Shown here: piece after piece, positions 27,601 through 40,435 of the stretch | How positions within the stretch are numbered: position 1 is the first letter of the stretch | Layout: the number at the start of each line of letters is the position of its first letter | From: Seriola aureovittata | Taxonomy: Eukaryota; Chordata; Actinopteri; Carangiformes; Carangidae | Direction: 5' to 3' | Assembly: GCF_021018895.1 (NCBI RefSeq) | Contig: NC_079382.1 | Location: 14,455,001 to 14,519,000, forward strand | DNA length: 64,000 bases | Translations under genes and position numbers: made by a program | Notes under the pieces: generated by a model | Told to the model about the DNA's origin: nothing | The model's input: the letters and a program-made list of their open reading frames with translations, nothing else | The model's database searches: none

Positions 27601-27693
27601 ACAACTTTTTACTTTTTACTTTTACCCTTGTGGATTCATCATGTATGGTTATAAGACTGATCACTCTTTTGTACTTCCTATGGGGACTTATAT
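24681..27693. other. AT-rich non-coding DNA
   Basis: No supported gene. The stretch 24700-24960 is very AT-rich. The 102-codon minus-strand ORF at 26321-26629 has no recognisable domain. Confidence 0.4.
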
Positions 27694-28098
27694 GAGCTAT
27701 TTGTAAGTTTTGCTACTGCTACATTGCCACCTTTAGCATTAACAGTGTTTTACTTACCAGTCTTGTGAAGAGCTTATAGCATCGTTGCATTTACAAAACA
27801 AGAGGTTATAATATGCCCTCTGAGCATTGCTTCTTCCTCAAGGCAGACTGGATGCTAGTGACTCGGTATTGGAAAGTGAAAAGGCCGTCCAACCGATCCA
27901 AGTATTGGTATGCTAAATTCAGTATGAGAAAAATTGTGAAAAATAGAAGCAAAACAAGAGGGCTGCTTACCACTGCTGAAGAGAGCAGTAAAGGAATGAA
28001 GTTGATGCTGAGCTCACAGCGTTTTTAGACTGGTAAGTAAACAGCCATTAATGCTAATGTCAGCTAATGTAGCAATAGTAAAACTTAACAATAGCTCC
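27694..28098. mobile_element. MITE-like fold-back element, about 405 bp
   Basis: The left end (27694-27763, GAGCTATTTGTAAGTTTTGC through TTACTTACCAGTCT) reappears as an inverted copy at 28027-28098. By eye about four in five bases match over some 70 bp. The interior of about 260 bp holds a 71-codon ORF (27813-28028) with no recognisable domain. Solo or diverged ends of the same family occur at 22626-22692 and, inverted, at 38546-38575. I could not fix a target-site duplication. Confidence 0.75.
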
Positions 28099-29235
28099 TT
28101 TAATGTTGATCTTGCACTGGTGATGAGGGTTAAGGGACAATGTAACTAATAGACTTTTGCAAATCCAGTTTCCTTGTTACTGTACTGATTGATTTTTACA
28201 ATAGGCCTGTCTTTGGTCTAAGTGCTGTTTATGGTATCACCTGCTCTCCTATACCTAACTCCTTTATGAGTGTTCCTAGCTTGCTGCATAGCTATGCGCA
28301 TAGCGAGGGCAGCAGAAAATCAGTGGAACTAAAATGATAACACACATTACCCCATGCCCCTAAACTGGAGCAAAAATGGGCCAGGTGGGTAACGAAGTAG
28401 CAGGTTAGCACCGAAAGAAACTGTTTTGTGTGCATGAGAAAGACTTTAAAGTCTGTGTGTATGCCGAGATTAAAAACAGGGAGGCTTCATTGAAGACAAA
28501 AAAGCAGAAACACAAGTGATATGTTGTCTAGTGCAGGTTTTCCTAGATAAAGATGTGATTGCATGATTTTAGAGTTTCGATGACTATATTAGTGTGTGAC
28601 TCAGCTCATTTGTGTGTCAAAGTATGTGGCAAGGTGGTTCAGAGAAAGCTTATCTGTGGCAGACTGTGTAAGAGACATGGCAAGAATTGCTGTTGAATTA
28701 AGTCACGCTAGGAGATAAATACTGTCTGGTGTTTGTAGTGTCAAAGGCCAATATATGACAGATGACACGCCCAAAATAGTGATGTTTCTCTCCCACAAAC
28801 AAAAGCTATAACTGAGAGGAAGATGAGGGCAGCCATAATAAAAATCATTATAGATTTGACTGTGCATGCTTAGATGACACACTATGTTGGTTTTGAAAAA
28901 TTCTTCATTACGCCTCACAGACACAACAATACAGAAAAAATGCATTGCAGGTTCAAACACTATGCTTAGCTCATGACCTCGTCTTTATCCTTAGTACATT
29001 TGTTTGGATTAGCACTTGCTTACAGACGTTTTTGACACCAATTTTGCACTGCTTGGCATCACTTTTACAATTTCCCAGACAGTTTTTCCCCCGGGCTGAA
29101 CTGTGTACACTGCAGATCTGTTTTCTCTCTGGCGCATGTACACCTACACACACACAAGAAAGCTTATCTCCACCATCGGCTGCGAAATACTGGGAGTCCC
29201 AGTCTGCTGTTTTCAGTTCAGAGTGAGGGCTGTGA

Positions 29236-29269
29236 CAGAGAGAGAGCGAGAGAGAGAGAGAGAGAGAAA
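29236..29269. repeat. (GA)n microsatellite
   Basis: An AG run with one CG interruption. Confidence 0.9.
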
Positions 29270-31964
29270 GTCTTTGTGATATCAGACCCTGAGACAGAGA
29301 GAGCCGTCAAGAGTTTGCCAGGATTAATGGACATTAGCACATGAAGTCATGAAGGAAGCAGGAAACGCCACAGGAAATGCCTAAGAGGGTGTGTAATGCC
29401 ATCTCTGATCACTGCCGATGTGGCACCCGCATTATGTATGCTGATGTGGTGGGAAAATAGTGGGGGCTTTTGTATGTTTAGCACACAGGAGGAATGCTAA
29501 ATATAGTGAGAAATCTGAGTCGTTTTAGAAAAAGTAATTGTATTGCTGGTATTGTAAGACAGCAAGATGTTCAAGTATTCTAGTGAGTACAGTGACAGTT
29601 AAATAACAAATTAGACTAATTTATTATATTTTCAGCAATGAATGACATATTTAAAGATTCGATGCCCTATTTCATTCAGTTATTTATTAGAACACCATGT
29701 CTTTACAGTACAGTAGTTGCTTTACTTAAAACAGAGGCATTTGGTTAAATATAACAAAGTCATTTATCATTATGCAAGAATGTGTAACTGTTTACATGTT
29801 GGTATAAAAGATTGCAAAATGAAAAACAAAAGACTGTGCAATTGCTTTGATATACTCTATTTATCTTTTTCAAACACAAAACTTAACAAAAACATTTTTG
29901 TGTAATAGTTTTGCTTTTAGCTTGTCTCTGCAACACTTATATAAAGAACTCTTTGTATTGTCTCAAGAGCCTCAGACATAAAAAAAAAAAATCAACTAAT
30001 TACATTGATTATGTGTATTGTTGTATGCAGTTTATTTCTATAGTATAAAAATGATGAAATCCAAGTTACAGCAGGTGTAATATCTCCCAGGTGTCTGAAT
30101 CCAGTCTTGCCCCCTATGTGTATATTTCACACTCAGTCAAACAAAGAGAGACAGCGAGTTGCTGTCTAATCAGCACAGGAAGAAACTACTGTGAGTCTGT
30201 CATCGTTCTCTCTCAGCTCATACAAAAATGGGGAAATGCTTTCAGTCTTCATTTTGTTTTTCTACTGAGTTCACTGATTAGGAATGAAACTTCATTTTTG
30301 GCTCAGTGGGTATGAAAGGCTCAATATAATAAATCTGGACATACAAGCAGGTGGTTGCAGGTGCCAACAAATACTGCATCTCATGATAAAGTAGCTGTTG
30401 CGGTATCAAGAGTTTGATCAGATAATGGTCATAACATGCCTTATAAATCCACTATTGTATGTATGCTTTACCCCTATATCTATGTCTCTGTCACTGATAA
30501 ATCATATACACTTACCATGTTGCCCACATGTACATTACATAGCAAATAACAGCACAGGATTGAATGATAAATTGAAGGTTCCTGCAGAGAAATATAGCTT
30601 GCGGTGTTATGTAAAAGTCTTCAGTGTAAGAGGACCAAAGACACACCTGGAGCCACACAATCCATTAGTGTTTGACCCTCAATAGACAACACTCGTACAG
30701 ATCGCTGTCAGTTCACAGGGGAAAGATGCATCATGTCTGGTCTCCCTCCTTTTCTTCTATTTTTAACATTTTTGTGTTACATCATTACCTGGTGTCAAGT
30801 TGCCCAGAGATGATGATATCATCTGGGTAAGGTAACTGGATGTGCTGAAAAGATGATCCTGGGAACTTGTTCACACAAATGTTCTTATGTATTCAGACAA
30901 ATGATGAGATGATGAGTACATCGTGTTATCCTGCATCGTCACCTAACTTACGTCTGGCATCAATTACATGCCAGAGAGCGATGACTCCCTGATAGACCAC
31001 TTCTGGACATACCATTTTAACTCCAATAACTCAAATTCACATAGGATTTATGTGGGATTTTTGAACCAATCACAGATATAGAACATATAAAAATCCTTAT
31101 ACTGTATGTCATTCTCATAAAGTCAGGGAATGTCAGCAATTGTCAAACTGATAACTTTGTTAAGTATGTTTTTGAGCTGTTAAATAGGGCACTTGTCTCC
31201 AAATAGAACAATAGGGTTAAAATTTCTCTCCTTTTTTCTGTAATCTGTAAGATCACTATACAGCAGCAACCCACACACTGACCTCTGATCTCACATAATA
31301 GCTCCCCGATGGACACTTTTAAACCGGGTGCCATTTCAACATCACTTGTGATACCTTTACATGTTCACTTTAATAGGTAAGTTAAACGCTGAGTCCCACT
31401 GTGCTCCATCTCTTCCTGTAGCCACCCCTGTACGTGACCTCAGTTTCCCAGAAACCTGAACCTGATTGCTTCATCTTTCCCTCGCCTGTCATCTGTTGTG
31501 TGTTGGTTGCATTACATATCATATTTGATCTCTCGAGCTGTCAAGACCCTCTCAGCAGCAGGAAGGCGAGTGGCAAGTGGGGGGTCTGTTGGAAATGAGA
31601 GTCTGCTTTCTTCATTAGCCACCTCCTTGAGAGAGCGATCAGGGGAAGTCTGTAGTATGTCATCAAACTTCAAGAGCCTCTGGCTCACCTCAGACAAACT
31701 TTGGTTTCATCTGCCACAAAGGGTGCAGTGTTTAGACCTTTAAACAAGGGCCATTATTATCATGTTCAGAAACTGAGACAGTGTGTAAAACCTTTAAATC
31801 TGAAGAGCAGAGCAAACTTTTTCTGATTTACGCATCACAATATGCAGTATGCAATGTTATGAGTGTCCATTGCTGTGAGTCTATACTATAGTAAGAAAAA
31901 AAAAAAATCCTAACAGATTTTAGAAGTAAGAATGGCAGTACAGCTAAGCGTAGTGCTAGATTCA

Positions 31965-32035
31965 TACTGTACAGACTTGAAAGCCATACCAATCTTCACA
32001 TCTAACTCTTGGCAAGAAAGTGACAAATTGTAATT
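31965..32035. repeat. Same dispersed family, copy 2
   Basis: ACATCTAACTCTTGGCAAG and AAAGTGACAAATTG match copy 1 and copy 3 in order and orientation. Confidence 0.5.
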
Positions 32036-32144
32036 TTTTTACACGTTGGCTATTCAAGCTTTCTACCTTTAGGCACAGCCAGTAATACTGTATCCAGCAT
32101 TTGTGCTAAGATAAGCGAACGTATATATAACAGACAGGCATTGG

Positions 32145-32225
32145 AGCTGTATCAATCTTCTCCTCTATAACTCTCAGACAGAAAGTGAATAACTGCATTT
32201 TACAAATGTTGAACTATTTCTTTAA
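32145..32225. repeat. Same dispersed family, copy 3
   Basis: TATCAATCTTCTCCTCTATA followed by ACTCTCAGACAGAAAGTGAA and TTGAACTATTTCTTTA gives the most complete 3' part of the family in this window. Confidence 0.5.
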
Positions 32226-34704
32226 TATATAAGAGCTCTGACAGAACGCTCACAGGAACCGGACTAGTGTTTCAAAGGATTTAGTCTGTGTATGTTCCAA
32301 GGCACAACACCATGTTTGGAAACTTGGGGGTGACTTGGTTTCAGTAAACTAGACGTGTGATTGTGGCCAGTTGCAAAAAGTGTATGTCTCCTTTAATGTA
32401 TTGACAAAAAGAGCTTTCATGCTCCTGAGGTAAATGTTCTTGCTAGAATGTTCTAAAAGGAGCTATAGAGTCACCTGAAGGCTGTTCTCCATCTCCCTCC
32501 CTACTTTATAGAAAGTGGACAGATGGAACTAGGCTGGTGCTTTGCTAAAGTTAGCTATGCAATTAGTTCACACACTAATTAGCTATGAGAGCAGCAGAGG
32601 CACACCAGATTTCCCTGGTGTCTAAAACCCATTTCCCAGCCTGAATAAGAGTAAATGAGGTCCTGGCAGCTGCAGCAGGAAATATCCAAAAATAAAAAAA
32701 AGACAAACATGGCAGCTCCTATGATAGAAAAAGGTTTATCACAGCTGATATATGTGTGGTTTAGTTATGGGAAAATGGGAATGGAATTTTTAATTCTTCT
32801 GTGTGGTATGTTAAGGACAAATATTTCACATTGTTTAATCAGTGGTTACTAGAACAACTTTTATTTTATAGAAGAGAGGTTCCCAACCTGTGGATCAGGA
32901 CTCCCACAATTGGACACAAGACAAATCTGAGGGGTCACAAGACGATCAACAAGGCAGAAAAGCAGAAATTCTGTTCATTCTTTCAAACCTTCTGTCAATC
33001 TTTGCTTTTTGTTCCTTGTGAATCACAGAATGATATAACACACTTAGACATGTAAAAATGTATCTCTCTGTGATTGAACTGTTGACAACTCAGTGACATT
33101 TGCAACTGCTGACAAGGGGTTGTGATTAGACTTTGCGTTCATTCAACCAAAACAGTAAACAGTTCATTTCAAAAATGTAGTAAATCTGCTCAAGTTGCAA
33201 TAGCAACAACAACGGAAAACCCATCTACTGCATCCACTGATGTGTAGAAGTATGATTCAGATGAGCTGGGATTTTACTTGTACTTACTGTAAATGCTGCT
33301 CACACTGCTCTGCTAAACTCTGCTGGGATGAAATGTGCTTTCGAAATGGAAAGAAAAAAATAATGTCAGATGAGTGTACCTTCAGTCTCTGCGTGTGTAT
33401 GTGTGAGAGCACATGTGTGTGTTCTGAGGTGAAACTACAAGTCCAAGAATGTGGAAGGGTTATAATACAATTAAAGCTCTGTTAAGGGAGTGCAGCGCTG
33501 GCAGGCATCTGACATCAGGTGCAACGGAGACCCAACAATAGGGCGTTCTGAGCTGGTGAACAAATCAATGTCATATGTATCGCTTATCATGAACAGGGCC
33601 AAATGCTTCACTTGAAAGACACTATGGACACATTAGACATTCATAATGGGCACGAGTCAGGAGGAGGTCAGCTTGATGAACACCACCTTTAATTATGTGC
33701 CTGTTTTTTTGGAAAGAAATAGACTTGGTTATCTTCCCAGGACCTGGTACTCTGTCCTGATCCTCTGAACAGGTCACACGGTGAGAGACAGTTTTATAGG
33801 CTGCAATAATGTTATAGCATCCAGCCGATACAGCAGATACCATACCAGTAAGATGAGTCATTTTCTAGTTTCTTTTAACAGTTGCCAATAGGAACATAAA
33901 TCATGCATCTTACAGACAAATGTTCTTCCAAACAAATGTGGAGGCAAATATTTAAACTTCCCATCTGACTCAGACAACTTTAGTTTAGTAAGAACTGAGT
34001 TTCTGAACAAAACACAGCAGAGACTTCACATTGTTGTTTCTCTGACAGTGGAGAAGAAATTCTCTGGCATCAATTGAAAGCGGGGGAGGTCTCGTTGGAA
34101 CATTAGCTATTCATGCACTTGTACTCCCCTGGAGGAACGGGATCAGGAATCCCACCCATTTACCAGAAAAAGGCAATGTCTCAAGGAAACTGATCCAGAT
34201 CTGAGGGATCGGGGTGGAGCGCTGCTTAGCTGTTTTTCTTTCCCTTTTTTTTTTTTCAAAGTAAATCTCTTTTTTTCCACAGTGGCATTATTTCAAAAAG
34301 CATTAACTCTTTCCTTTTAAGGGATTTAACTGACACTCACATCCATAGTGACTGACATTTGAAAGAAGCTGTAAATGAGAGCTTGAATAGAAATACCTCT
34401 CAAATCTCCAAGTTAAAAATGGCCCCATTCTGAAGGACAACTTATTTTTTTCCCACCTTTTTCATCTGCAAAACATTTCTCGAACTGCATATTCATCATT
34501 CTGTAGATAAATAGAGATTATCAGCAACAATCTGTCCTTTGGCCCCCAAGACGTGAGAAAGTTTGAAAAGGCCTATATTGTATTGAAAAAAAAGTGGCAT
34601 TATGTGTTCCTTATCAGGAATATGGTTGGGATCTTTGGAGGTGGGTGGTAGGGGTTCCTTATCCAAATCAAGTGCCCAGGGCTAGAAGGTTCTGTATGCT
34701 GTAC

Positions 34705-34775
34705 CGATGCTGTAAAGCCCTTTGAGGTAAATTATAAATCAAACTTACTTGGATTAATTGATTGTTTGTTAATGT
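34705..34775. repeat. L2/CR1-like LINE 3'-tail fragment
   Basis: GCTGTAAAGCCCTTTGAGGT followed by AAATTATAAATC is the typical form of a fish L2/CR1-type tail. Only the end is visible, and no reverse transcriptase remains. Confidence 0.5.
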
Positions 34776-34973
34776 TTACTTAAACCTGCAATAATTGATT
34801 TTCTTTGGCCACTCAGGGACAGCAAAACACACTATTAACACAAAACCGGCCTAACCTTATGAAGTTGATTCAGATGCTAGATGCCAGCTTTATCTGTCTG
34901 CTGTTTGGTGTTGGAAATGAAGCCTACGGTAGGATCACCAAAGTTGTTTCTTTTGTGTAAAGTAGCTGCCTGC

Positions 34974-35160
34974 TGCGACCGAAAACAGTGGTGATGACAG
35001 CAGTGAGCGTGAATGAAAACGCAGGCAAAAACACGAGTCGCAGGCCATAAAAGCAGACGCTAAAATGCTCTAAAGAGCTGAGGATCACTACAGAGTTGGG
35101 TCATAATTCTATGCGGGTTCATCCCTGCAAGTCACTCCTTTCACATTACAGTTATTGGAC
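34974..35160. repeat. Dispersed repeat, copy B
   Basis: CGACCGAAAACAGTGGTGAT, AGCGTGAATGAAAACGCAGG and GAGTTGGGTCATAATTCT follow the same order as in copy A at 13976-14135, in the same orientation. Confidence 0.55.
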
Positions 35161-38100
35161 CCAAATTTAACATAAAATTTTTTTTTAGTAGTGCAGCTTT
35201 AATGACTTGTAAGATTATGTTTGTCATATAAATGTAAAATAAGAGTTTTCTTCCCCATCTGATGGTGCCAGTTTTATCTATATAGGCAAAATTCACAAAT
35301 TACAGTTTGTCTTGAAGGGATTTCCTAAAAATTAAGCTTCAGCTGTTACCTTTAGCGCTTCAACCCCTTCACATATTCATAAAAACACAGTTTATTACCC
35401 AACTCCAAATCCTGAAACTACCCTTGTCCCTTTAACCACATGTCAATTCCCATGATTCCCCCCGTGATCGTCCCAGCCCAGGGAGACCGTCTTTAACTAC
35501 ATGTCCTAAGCATCGACAACAATGCCCCAACAGCACCAGATGTAGAGTCATAAATCACAGGCCCATGCACACCCAGGAGAGTCCATAAATAATGTAACAG
35601 TTCTGAGGGTAGAGACACCGCGGCAAAGGGTCCTGAGGGCCGAGGCAGCATGTGAGCCACTGGCCCATAACTCTCTCATTCTTTCAGTGACACAGAGCTT
35701 TTTTTCTCATTTACTTGTGAGTAAATCATAGAGGGGAAACACTGAACACATGAATTTTTTCTTCAGCTAAGACCAGTGATGATGGTGGATTATTTTAAAG
35801 CATTCTGCAGAGACAAACCAGATGTTTTTGCAATTAGACTGTGTGTGAGAGACAAAGAAAGAAAGTCGTGCAGACAGAGACAGGGGCAACTAATTCATAG
35901 GATTGTTTTTACCTACATGGAATAACAGATGACCGAGTTTTTTCCACACAGTTAGTCATGTAGTTTTTATTCAGACCAGACTAAATACACTTTTCATACA
36001 CCAATCAGTTACAGTCGGCATTAGCCACATACAGGTGCCAGACCATGTGAATTGATACGTTTAATCCCTTTGCTATTGTAAAAGGGTTTCAAGCGTGGTC
36101 ATATAGTCTGAGGGGTCAGGCGGTTGTTGCAAGTGTGTTTCTGTTAAACCCCCATGAGTGAATCTATTTTCTGAGGCACCTCTGACACTCATCTGGACCA
36201 CAACAATGCCCCCTTTCTCCTCTCCACCTCACGCTTGGCTGGCCTCTCTGAATACGACCTAGGGCGAAATAATCCATACCCCTGAACCCCCACACCGCAC
36301 TCACATACATAGGCACACACACGAACACACATGTTGGCACCTAAATGGTCACACGTGTTGAGGATCACTGAAATGTACACATAGCCTCTTGTAGAATTGA
36401 CAAGCACACTCATGATATACTCACACTCACACGGAGGAGCAAAATTAAAAGACACACATGCAGGAGGGCAGGCAGACATTGCACATAATATACATAGGAA
36501 CACTAAAGCATGAACATCCACCAGAGGACAGTAAGTAAAACTCAGAAGACTTAAGAGTTACAAGGCTGCCCCCATGTGGAGACATTGAAGAAATACACAA
36601 ATTTCTTTCTCTGCATTTTTCTTCTTCACACAAACTAGTGTCAAACCACTCCTGTAAAAATTGCTGAGCATCCACCGTTGAGTTTATCAGTGTGACTGAC
36701 CAACAATAAACCACACCAGGACACAGGAGTCTTCTTGAATGTTCTTTAGATGACAGTAGCCCTATGTATCTTGAATAAAGAACAGTTGTATTCAGATGTC
36801 GCTACGCTGTCCCACAAGCAACTCATGCACTGCATCAAACTGTTAACAGACTCTTGTTGTAGTTTAATTTTAACAGAAATTGTTGCTGGTAACAATTATG
36901 TTTGGTCTATCTATGAAAGCAAGCATTAAATAAAATCTGAAACACAACGAAATGTGATAAGATATGATTGTGTCTGTTCTGTTAGACATAAGAAAAATCT
37001 AACAGTTGTGATATACAGTATGGAGGGGCCTCTGTCCTTGCTTGCCCGCAGTACTGGACGTGTGTGTTTGATGCCTGAGAAAACTCTACAGCAGAGACTA
37101 CTCATCTGCTCAATATGAAACCAGTGTTAGAACATGGCTTTTAAAAGTAGGGTACATAATGCCTGACACACAGAGGACAAATGTTATTTCACTATGAATG
37201 AGTATGGTAACAATAGATTCTATTCAGGCTGTGAGACTACAGTTCATGTACAGGTGACAGGTAATGATATATAATGTCTAATTACTCCACAGAGATATAT
37301 TTAAGAAGTTTAAGGAAAAGTTAATTATGAATGTGACATTTGTGAGTCTGAGCATTTGTCTGTGTTTGCGCATTCATACATTGAGTCGGTAAAATACTTG
37401 AAAATGTTGATTTGATTACGATCATCATGGAAAATGGCCTTTGGGTTGCAGAAATCATACAGATGCCATCTGTCACACCAGCTGAAGTTTCTTTGTGAAC
37501 TGCTGATAAGCAGTACTTGGAGTTCAGACTAAAAAAGTTTCATCAAGACCATCGTCACAGTGAGGGAATATAGTGGCCGTGAGGTGGGCAGCACTGGCGT
37601 GGTCTAGACAGGATCCATCCCCCTGCACACAATCTAACTTATCTTTAGCCTGCATGTCACTACATCCTGGACACTCTCAGAATAACCAGAGGAACAAGTA
37701 AGAGTTCATTTTCTTATTTTTGCTATTCCTGCAATTTTATCTGTAATTTTTTGTGTGTGTTTTTGTTCATTAATAGTTTCTCTAGTCCACATTTTAGCAG
37801 TTTTTAGTTCCTTAATTAGCTCTGTTCTACTTGTAGCTGCCAATAAGTTATGCTGTTTTTTACTTTAGTGAAGAACTGGATCTTTTTGCTTTTGCATCCT
37901 CCTCCCTTTTGGCTCCTCTCTTAATCATGGTGTCCACTGTCTTTGAATTGTTGCAGAGGACAACAAGACAACTACAGTCTCATTAAACTCATTGTTTGTA
38001 TTGTCTTCCAAGCTAACTCTTTGCTTTACTACCTGCTCTTTTATAGCAAAATAATTGCTGCAAGTGATTCATTTATCTGCTTTATCTCAATGGTTTTACT

Positions 38101-38545
38101 GTTGTCAACACAGAATTCTTTATATGTCCCAAATAAAAAAATTCTCACTGTTCTTATGATGAAGCAAATATTGACACTGCTGTGTTTACCTCTGAGAAAG
38201 AGGATAGCTTCCCCTTGACGTTGGCCCCCCAGAGCAAGTTGTCCTGTTTTGATAAGGCATTGAGGGTGGTGAGGTCACCATTCAGACTCCTTATCTTTAC
38301 AGCCATTTAAAGGGTAGGTGCCGGCTCTTTAACATGCTTTTAAACACGTGAAATTTTGTCTTGGCTTTGGTGCATTTTCTTATTTTTCACTGTTTCATGC
38401 AATTATGTGACTGAAGTAAAAATTATGGAAAATGCAGCTGTAAGAACATGTTAGAGAATATGGTCATCTTGACTGTTTTTTATATTTCAGGAAATATCAT
38501 GACTTCTGGCTTCTTTAAAAAAAAAAAAGAAAAAAAAAACAATAC

Positions 38546-38575
38546 AGGCTGTTTACACTTACAAATAGCCCCTTT
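38546..38575. repeat. Short inverted fragment of the same fold-back family
   Basis: GGCTGTTTACACTTACAAAT followed by AGCCCCTTTA is the reverse complement of the family's outer end (GGAGCTATTTGTAAG...). It is short and diverged. Confidence 0.4.
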
Positions 38576-39150
38576 AACTCAGCTGTACTAACTTACTGTA
38601 TTTTACTTTAACTAAAATCTCAATTTACACATTCCACATTTTCTACATTTTCCATTTGCATTTGCTCCTACGTGAGACATATTTCATTAGCAAGCATCAA
38701 ATTCCTATCAACTATAGCTTTCACTTTAACAGCTAAACGGCTGAGCTTAGTCCCAGATAGATGACATGCAGATCTATTATTTTTTCTCAGTTCAGCATCC
38801 TTTGCCTAATGAACCATCAGAGTGCATCGTCTTACAATCTTGGTTAAACGGTTAAACTCACTCAGAATCCAACATGAAGATTTATATAGAGCTACATCTA
38901 CGGTTGAGCAGATTTAATTTTCCGTTCAATTATCTGTGTAAGCTATTGATACAAGACAGCAGAAGAAAGTGAGAGTGAAATGTTCTTACATTACAGTGAT
39001 GTGAAACAGTCATAATAAAATTACAGTGCTAGAATTTGATTGCTTTTTCTGTGCTTAGGTTTGTGAATGATCATGTTTATTGGAACTCGTTTTCAAGGGG
39101 GTCCTCAACACAAAACACAATACACAGAGCAAGCAATAGCACAATTACAC

Positions 39151-39238
39151 TCACACACACACACACACGCTCTCCCAGCAACACCTGAAGAAAATGGAGA
39201 TTAAAAGGCAGAGAGAGAGAGAGAGACAGAGAGAGAGA
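39151..39238. repeat. (CA)n and (GA)n microsatellites
   Basis: CA run 39151-39168 and a GA run 39210-39238, about 500 bases upstream of the coiled-coil gene exon. Confidence 0.9.
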
Positions 39239-39808
39239 ATAGGAGACAGTATTATGCGTACAGTATGAGTGTGTGCATGTGAGTGTCAAGGCCACCCACA
39301 GATGACTTCACCAGGACAGGGTTAATCTCTCTGCTCAGACAGTGAAAAGGTTTGGGAGGAGGGAAGAACCACGTAATCTGATGTCCCGCCTGCCGCTCAG
39401 CCGAGCCAGCAATGGTCTGGACTGGGGAGGGTTTTGCTCAGGTTAGCTGCTCTAAGTGGATTATGGGAGAACACGTCAGTGAAAGGACACCTGGACACAT
39501 ACACATATACCTACCTACACACAGACCCACACACTGCACACACGTGCACAAGCGGAGAAGATTAGTCAGAAGTGCATTTTTCACCCCCTGCAAGGAGCTT
39601 AAACTCCTTACCAGCTGAGAAAAGGCATTGGAGCAGCTCTGCATCTTTGACATCGCTCAGCTTTTTCCTGAAAATATTTGAATTCTCTTTACCCTTTAAC
39701 CTTTTACAATCACCGGCTGCAGCTCAATGATTCCTTTTTCTTCCAGATATCTGTTTTATTGAAGTCTGACTTGAGTATCAGGTGGTGGAGAGCTGTTACA
39801 GCAGGAGG

Positions 39809-40435
39809 ATGGAGACAGACCCAAAGGCAGACTCAGAGTCTGAGACCCAGGTCCCAGACAACAACGAGGCCCAGGGCCCAGACAGCAGCGAAGCCCAGGT
39901 CCGGGACAACAGTGAGACCCAGGTCCCGGACAACGACAAGACCCAGGTGCCAGACAACAGCGAGACCCAGGTACCAGACAACAGCAAGACCCAGGTGCCA
40001 GACAACAGCGAGACCCAGGTACCAGACAACAGCAAGAACCAGGTGCCAGACAACAGCAAGACCCAGGTGCCAGACAACAGCAAGGCCCAGGTCCCTGACG
40101 ACAGTGAGGCCCAGGTGCTGGACAGCTTCGAGTCTCTGAGGGTGGACACCTCCGAGTTTGAGGTAACTGCCGACCGCCTAGAGCAGCTGATGAAGAGCAT
40201 GGAGGTGCTGCTGTCGGACGTGGAGCAGCTGCGGAGCCACTGCAGCCACCAGGCCACCGAGTTGATGCGTGCGGCGGTGGACCTGAGGCAGCAGCAGGAC
40301 GACCTGAAGGAGAGCTACTCTGAGCTGTCCCGAGAAATGCAGGAGATCATAGATTCAGTGGACGACCTATTCAGCACCAAGAGTGCCTTTGAAGCCAAGG
40401 AGAAGCAAACACAGAAACTGAGTCGGCAGCTTTGA
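39809..40435 (+). CDS. Unrecognised coiled-coil protein with N-terminal octapeptide repeats (208 aa)
   Basis: I do not recognise this gene. The reading frame is open in one exon. I start it at the first ATG (39809), which has purines upstream and G at +4. The frame extends upstream to a GTG, but a good splice acceptor (pyrimidine tract then AG, 39747-39748) suggests the exon begins at 39749 with 5' UTR. Residues about 12-107 are twelve 8-residue units of the type TQVPDNSE/TQVPDNSK, polar and probably disordered. Residues about 115-208 (FEVTADRLEQLMKSMEVLL onward) have heptad-like spacing of Leu, Val, Ile and Met and no Pro, so a coiled coil is likely. No signal peptide or membrane segment is seen. 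The stop is TGA at 40433. A possible poly(A) signal, ATTAAA, lies at 40663. Nuclear, cytoskeletal or vesicle roles are all possible; nothing in the sequence decides between them. Confidence 0.6.
   Translation: METDPKADSESETQVPDNNEAQGPDSSEAQVRDNSETQVPDNDKTQVPDNSETQVPDNSKTQVPDNSETQVPDNSKNQVPDNSKTQVPDNSKAQVPDDSEAQVLDSFESLRVDTSEFEVTADRLEQLMKSMEVLLSDVEQLRSHCSHQATELMRAAVDLRQQQDDLKESYSELSREMQEIIDSVDDLFSTKSAFEAKEKQTQKLSRQL
39842..40129 (+). repeat. Coding minisatellite, 12 x 24 bp
   Basis: Twelve head-to-tail 24-bp units, each starting GAG, GAA or AAG, encode (E/K)TQVPDNS-type octapeptides. Because the period is divisible by three, the coding frame is kept. Other frames also stay open here, which creates spurious ORFs on both strands. 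The central units (5 to 9) alternate in a 48-bp pattern: AAG with a GTG valine codon, then GAG with a GTA valine codon. The flanking units are more diverged. Confidence 0.93.

Larger units (their letters stand above)
28099..34704. other. Non-coding DNA
   Basis: No supported gene. It contains the dispersed repeats near 32 kb and low-repeat blocks around 29280-29470 and 34070-34460 that could be conserved elements. Confidence 0.4.
35161..39748. other. Non-coding DNA upstream of the coiled-coil gene
   Basis: No supported gene. The block 35430-35700 is complex and carries homeobox-like TCATAAATCA and CATAAATAA words. Any 5' UTR exon of the coiled-coil gene would lie near the right end, but I could not place it. 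Confidence 0.4.

Noticed and set aside
39678..40139. Plus-strand RPRCQTTARPR-type repeat ORF
   Set aside because: It is a shifted-frame shadow of the same minisatellite. It ends with the repeats and has no non-repeat coding part.
39796..40257. 153-codon minus-strand ORF opposite the octapeptide tract (LLLSGTWV repeats)
   Set aside because: It is the mirror of a 24-bp repeat that contains no stop in several frames. The plus frame has a good start, a coiled-coil continuation and a plausible 3' end.
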